Positions 12,228 to 13,736 of a stretch of 13,736 bases of DNA are shown one piece after another. Below the pieces are notes generated by a model. The model was not told the origin of the DNA. It saw only the letters and a program-made list of their open reading frames with translations, and did no database searches. Each line of letters opens with the position of its first letter. The stretch's first letter is position 1. This DNA is from Patescibacteria group bacterium. Its GTDB lineage: Bacteria; Patescibacteriota; Minisyncoccia; Phycocordibacterales; PALSA-1337. A program made the translations under genes and the position numbers. The stretch lies in assembly GCA_028871265.1 (NCBI GenBank), contig JAGWNR010000005.1:1-13736 (forward strand). The letters run 5' to 3'.

Positions 12228-12265
12228 TTGACATATTGTACTAATTATGGTAACCTTTGTTAGGT
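12228..12265 (+). promoter_or_regulatory. Promoter with operator-like palindrome, 118-aa gene
   Basis: TTGACA (12228-12233), 17 bp, extended -10 TGG-TAACCT (12251-12256). ACCT-N5-AGGT (12253-12265 region) overlaps the -10 and the start site. It closely parallels the 62-aa gene promoter: the same TTGACATA, TATGR before the -10, the CCTT...TTA.GGT palindrome and a following AAAG. It begins only 5 bp after the stop of the S11 peptidase gene. Confidence 0.55.
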
Positions 12266-12284
12266 GCAAAGTATTTAATAACCT

Positions 12285-12641
12285 ATGAAAAATGAGTTCT
12301 TGACCGCTTTGGAACACATAGCCAAAGCCGACAGTAACGTCATCGTGGCAGAAGTGCTTGCGATGTTCAACAGTGTAAACACGATGAATCCTAATGAGAT
12401 TATCGCTACATATCAAACCTATTGGTTTTTCAAACAAGGAATGACCAATCTTGATGAAATGACTAGTCGTCGTTTGGGTCTGATATCGAGCGCGATTGTT
12501 GATCGAATGTTCACGCTTTGTTGTGAACCAAAGGATAGAAATGAACGGGCCAGAAGAGTTGAATTGTTTGTCAGGATTGGTCTAAAAAATGCCGGGTTCA
12601 ATGGATTTTCAAGGGCGATTGATGGATACAAAGTTCCATAA
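12285..12641 (+). CDS. Orphan protein, 118 aa, function unknown
   Basis: I do not recognise this protein. It is soluble, predicted mostly alpha-helical, with no signal peptide or TM helix. An acidic-to-neutral N-terminal half (FLTALEHIAKADSNVIVAEVLAMFN) is followed by an aromatic YQTYWFFKQG patch (43-52), and then a basic region with CCEPKDRNERARRVELF (79-95) and a GLKNAGFNGFSRAIDG end. Adjacent cysteines C79-C80 are notable. It is flanked by its own promoter and a strong terminator, so it is a one-gene unit. The ATG at 12285 has no clear SD; an in-frame alternative start is not needed. Its promoter resembles that of the 62-aa orphan, hinting at a common regulator and perhaps a common condition, though the proteins are not visibly similar. 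Confidence 0.72.
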   Translation: MKNEFLTALEHIAKADSNVIVAEVLAMFNSVNTMNPNEIIATYQTYWFFKQGMTNLDEMTSRRLGLISSAIVDRMFTLCCEPKDRNERARRVELFVRIGLKNAGFNGFSRAIDGYKVP

Positions 12642-12673
12642 AGGACAACGTAGCCCTGAACTAGTTCCAACAC

Positions 12674-12703
12674 AAAACCCATCGAGTGATTGATGGGTTT
12701 TTC
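12674..12703 (+). terminator. Intrinsic terminator of the 118-aa gene
   Basis: AAAACCCATC (12674-12683), 8-nt loop, GATGGGTTTT (12692-12701), with the T-run extending to 12702. A perfect 10-bp stem about 33 bp after the stop. Confidence 0.88.
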
Positions 12704-12708
12704 TATAA

Positions 12709-12737
12709 TTGAATTACTTATATTATTAGATTATGAT
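12709..12737 (+). promoter_or_regulatory. Promoter for the HTH regulator, leaderless
   Basis: TTGAAT (12709-12714), 17 bp, TATGAT (12732-12737). The expected start is at or beside 12745, the A of an in-frame ATG, so the regulator mRNA would be leaderless. The earlier ATG at 12733 lies inside the -10 box. Confidence 0.5.
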
Positions 12738-12744
12738 TACGAAC

Positions 12745-12945
12745 ATGCTTCATACGGCAAATAATTCATTGAAAGAAGTGCGTTTATCGGCAAACCTGAC
12801 CCAAGAAGACTTGGCGGAGTCTGTCGGCGTGTCGCGGCAGACGATTATTTCCATTGAAAAGGGTAAATACGTGCCGTCGGTCTCTCTGGCTATCCGGATT
12901 GCCAGGCGACTCAAGGTCAAGGTTGAGGATTTATTTGAAGTGTAA
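12745..12945 (+). CDS. Cro/C1-type HTH transcriptional regulator
   Basis: A 66-aa single-domain DNA-binding protein of the XRE/Cro-C1 class. The helix-turn-helix is clear: LTQEDLAESVGVSRQTIISIEKGKY, followed by PSVSLAIRIARRLKVKVEDLFEV, the standard pattern of small regulators of this type (usually 65-70 aa). I start it at ATG 12745 instead of 12733 because the upstream ATG would overlap the -10 box and add only four residues (MITN). It precedes a four-TM membrane protein by 33 bp on the same strand; small XRE regulators followed by a short membrane protein are a common bacterial pair, in which the regulator often controls its own operon. The target operator cannot be assigned from sequence. 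Confidence 0.92.
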   Translation: MLHTANNSLKEVRLSANLTQEDLAESVGVSRQTIISIEKGKYVPSVSLAIRIARRLKVKVEDLFEV

Positions 12946-12978
12946 AATGCAAAATTTTTATTTATTAATAAATTATCT

Positions 12979-13338
12979 ATGAAATCATTTACCTCCGAAA
13001 TTATAGTCACACTACTACTCATTGCGCTTGCGGCATTGCTCTGGAATCCGTACTGGATGCCGATGGGACTGCTCTATGCGCTCATCGTATGTTTCATCGT
13101 GGTCTTTGGCGGTTTTGCCGCTTTCATATGGCGCGAAAATGGTGGTGACGAGCGTGATGTTTTGATCCGGCACGTAGCGGCGCGTTTTGCCTATCTCTCT
13201 GGCGCGCTGGTCATGGCGGTTGGTGTCATCTATGAAGCCTTGGCGCGACACATGTTGGATCCATGGTTGGCGGTGGCCTTTATTGTCACTGTTCTCGGCA
13301 AAGTAGCGGGGTTTGTGTATGGGAAGGGGAGGTATTAG
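12979..13338 (+). CDS. Four-TM membrane protein next to an HTH regulator
   Basis: A 119-aa integral membrane protein with hydrophobic segments at ~6-22, 29-50, 66-86 and 94-114. A conserved-looking charged loop (WRENGGDERDVLIRHVAARFAYLSG, split across 51-75) joins TM2 and TM3. This layout, and its place directly after a small XRE regulator, resembles DUF2178-type proteins, but I could not verify the family. It was probably co-transcribed with the regulator (33-bp gap, no terminator between). The ATG at 12979 has no SD. Function is unknown; for such pairs a membrane sensor or stress-response role is only a guess. Confidence 0.85.
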   Translation: MKSFTSEIIVTLLLIALAALLWNPYWMPMGLLYALIVCFIVVFGGFAAFIWRENGGDERDVLIRHVAARFAYLSGALVMAVGVIYEALARHMLDPWLAVAFIVTVLGKVAGFVYGKGRY

Positions 13339-13362
13339 GAAATTAATATACCCAGCATGAGC

Positions 13363-13392
13363 TTGACTTTTAAACATATTACGTACTATGAT
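13363..13392 (+). promoter_or_regulatory. Promoter of the small RNA candidate
   Basis: TTGACT (13363-13368), 18 bp, TATGAT (13387-13392). The start would be near 13399, 2 bp before the first hairpin. No reading frame of note lies between it and the NYN gene. Confidence 0.55.
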
Positions 13393-13398
13393 ATAGGC

Positions 13399-13465
13399 AA
13401 CCTCGGAATTTTCCGAGGAATACCTCAACTTGAAGCAAAAGCGGGCCAAAAGCCTGCTTTTGTGT
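13399..13465 (+). ncRNA. Small RNA candidate with terminator, before the NYN gene
   Basis: About 65 nt bounded by a promoter and a terminator-like hairpin. Hairpin 1: CCTCGGAA-TT-TTCCGAGG (13401-13418), a perfect 8-bp stem. Then ~17 nt unpaired (AATACCTCAACTTGAAG), containing ACCTC that could pair with GAGG of hairpin 1. Hairpin 2: CAAAAGCGGGC (13436-13446), 5-nt loop, GCCTGCTTTTG (13452-13462), 11 bp with one G-U, followed by TGTGTT. It could be a stand-alone sRNA or an attenuator for the downstream gene. I match it to no known RNA family. Confidence 0.4.
13436..13462 (+). terminator. Terminator-like hairpin of the sRNA candidate
   Basis: An 11-bp stem with a CAAAA loop. The U4 tract lies inside the 3' arm and is followed by UGUGUU, so termination may be partial. 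Its end abuts the extended -10 of the NYN gene. Confidence 0.55.
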
Positions 13466-13471
13466 TATACT
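13463..13471 (+). promoter_or_regulatory. Extended -10 of the NYN gene, leaderless
   Basis: TGT-TATACT ends 6 bp before the NYN ATG at 13478, so the mRNA would start at the start codon. Spacing matches that at 11177-11192 exactly. Confidence 0.5.
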
Positions 13472-13477
13472 GTATGG

Positions 13478-13736
13478 ATGTTTGGATTCAAAAGAGTTTG
13501 TATTTTTATCGATGGTGAGAATCTCCGTAACTCGATTGTTGATTTATTTCCGAATTTTAAATCTCACGATTATTTACCCAAAAACGCTAAATGGGCGGAA
13601 TTATTTGACTTTATATCTCATCAAGTTGGCGGAGACAAATCAGAAAGAATCAGAACATATTGGTATGTTGTTCAGAATATAGATTTCTATCCGGCGGCTA
13701 GTACAGCTGAACTTGAAAAAAGAAAAAATGCAATGA
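13478..13736 (+). CDS. NYN-domain (PIN-like ribonuclease) protein, N-terminal part
   Basis: The gene starts at ATG 13478 and runs open to the window end; 86 residues are visible. They begin MFGFKRVCIFIDGENLRNSI, the strand-1 signature of NYN domains: a hydrophobic strand ending in the acidic residue D12, with G13-E14-N15. A second strand follows at RIRTYWYVVQNIDFYPAAST (~58-77). NYN domains belong to the PIN/FLAP nuclease fold and cut RNA, or bind it, using a cluster of acidic residues; the others would lie beyond the window. An ATG at 13474 is in another frame and closes quickly. The -10 box 6 bp upstream suggests leaderless translation. Cytosolic. It could act in RNA processing or defence; the rest of the gene is needed to tell. 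Confidence 0.82.
   Translation, partial: MFGFKRVCIFIDGENLRNSIVDLFPNFKSHDYLPKNAKWAELFDFISHQVGGDKSERIRTYWYVVQNIDFYPAASTAELEKRKNAM

Noticed and set aside
12733..12744. Upstream ATG for the HTH regulator
   Set aside because: It overlaps the predicted -10 TATGAT and adds only four residues; ATG 12745 fits the promoter spacing and the usual protein length.
13482..13682. 66-codon plus-strand frame near the window end
   Set aside because: It is a shadow, in another frame, of the NYN gene starting at 13478, whose frame carries the IDGEN motif.
1..13736. tRNA, rRNA, insertion sequences or prophage genes
   Set aside because: No cloverleaf, rRNA segment, transposase, integrase or phage structural gene was seen on either strand by reading; no search could be run.

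Overview
This window looks like a chromosomal segment of a Candidate Phyla Radiation (Patescibacteria) bacterium, probably Parcubacteria-like. The reasons are a trigger factor without its PPIase domain, a short CPR-style prepilin, compact genes, very few Shine-Dalgarno sites, and several promoters whose -10 box lies only about 6-7 nt before the ATG (leaderless mRNAs). TGA is used as a normal stop (tig), so the code looks like table 11, not the UGA-Gly code of Gracilibacteria/SR1. The lineage call is inferred from protein style; no rRNA or other marker is present.

Left part (1-7270), housekeeping. The 3' end of pheT (+) converges on rny (RNase Y, -). Upstream of rny are a terminator and a 62-aa small-protein gene (-) with its own strong SD and a palindrome at its promoter, then clpP (-). 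rsmE (+) runs divergently from clpP and ends 3 bp from tig (-). The genes nusA, a secreted coiled-coil protein, a single-TM protein and tig lie in that order on the minus strand with short gaps. Transcription (NusA), RNA decay (RNase Y), rRNA modification (RsmE), folding (Tig) and proteolysis (ClpP) are thus clustered, with two unknown envelope proteins between nusA and tig.

Middle (7271-10355). A 405-bp intergenic region separates nusA from a type IV prepilin. It holds a direct/inverted repeat cluster, an attenuator-like hairpin in the predicted nusA leader, a 24-bp tandem repeat and a closed-stem structured leader for the pilin. Then come a DedA-family membrane protein and two GT2 glycosyltransferases, closely spaced on the plus strand.

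Right part (10356-13736), accessory-looking single genes. These are an unrecognised four-TM membrane protein (-, TTG start set by a perfect SD), an S11 D-Ala-D-Ala carboxypeptidase-like protein (+, apparently leaderless), a 118-aa unknown protein with its own terminator, a Cro/C1-type regulator plus a four-TM protein, a possible small RNA with promoter and terminator, and the start of a NYN-domain (PIN-like nuclease) protein cut by the window end.

The most notable signals are regulatory. The 62-aa and 118-aa orphan genes share almost the same promoter plus ACCT-N5-AGGT palindrome, which suggests co-regulation. At least three genes appear leaderless. nusA has a promoter-hairpin-U-run arrangement suggesting attenuation. 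A roughly 65-nt small RNA candidate lies immediately before the NYN gene. An inverted repeat sits in frame inside rsmE.
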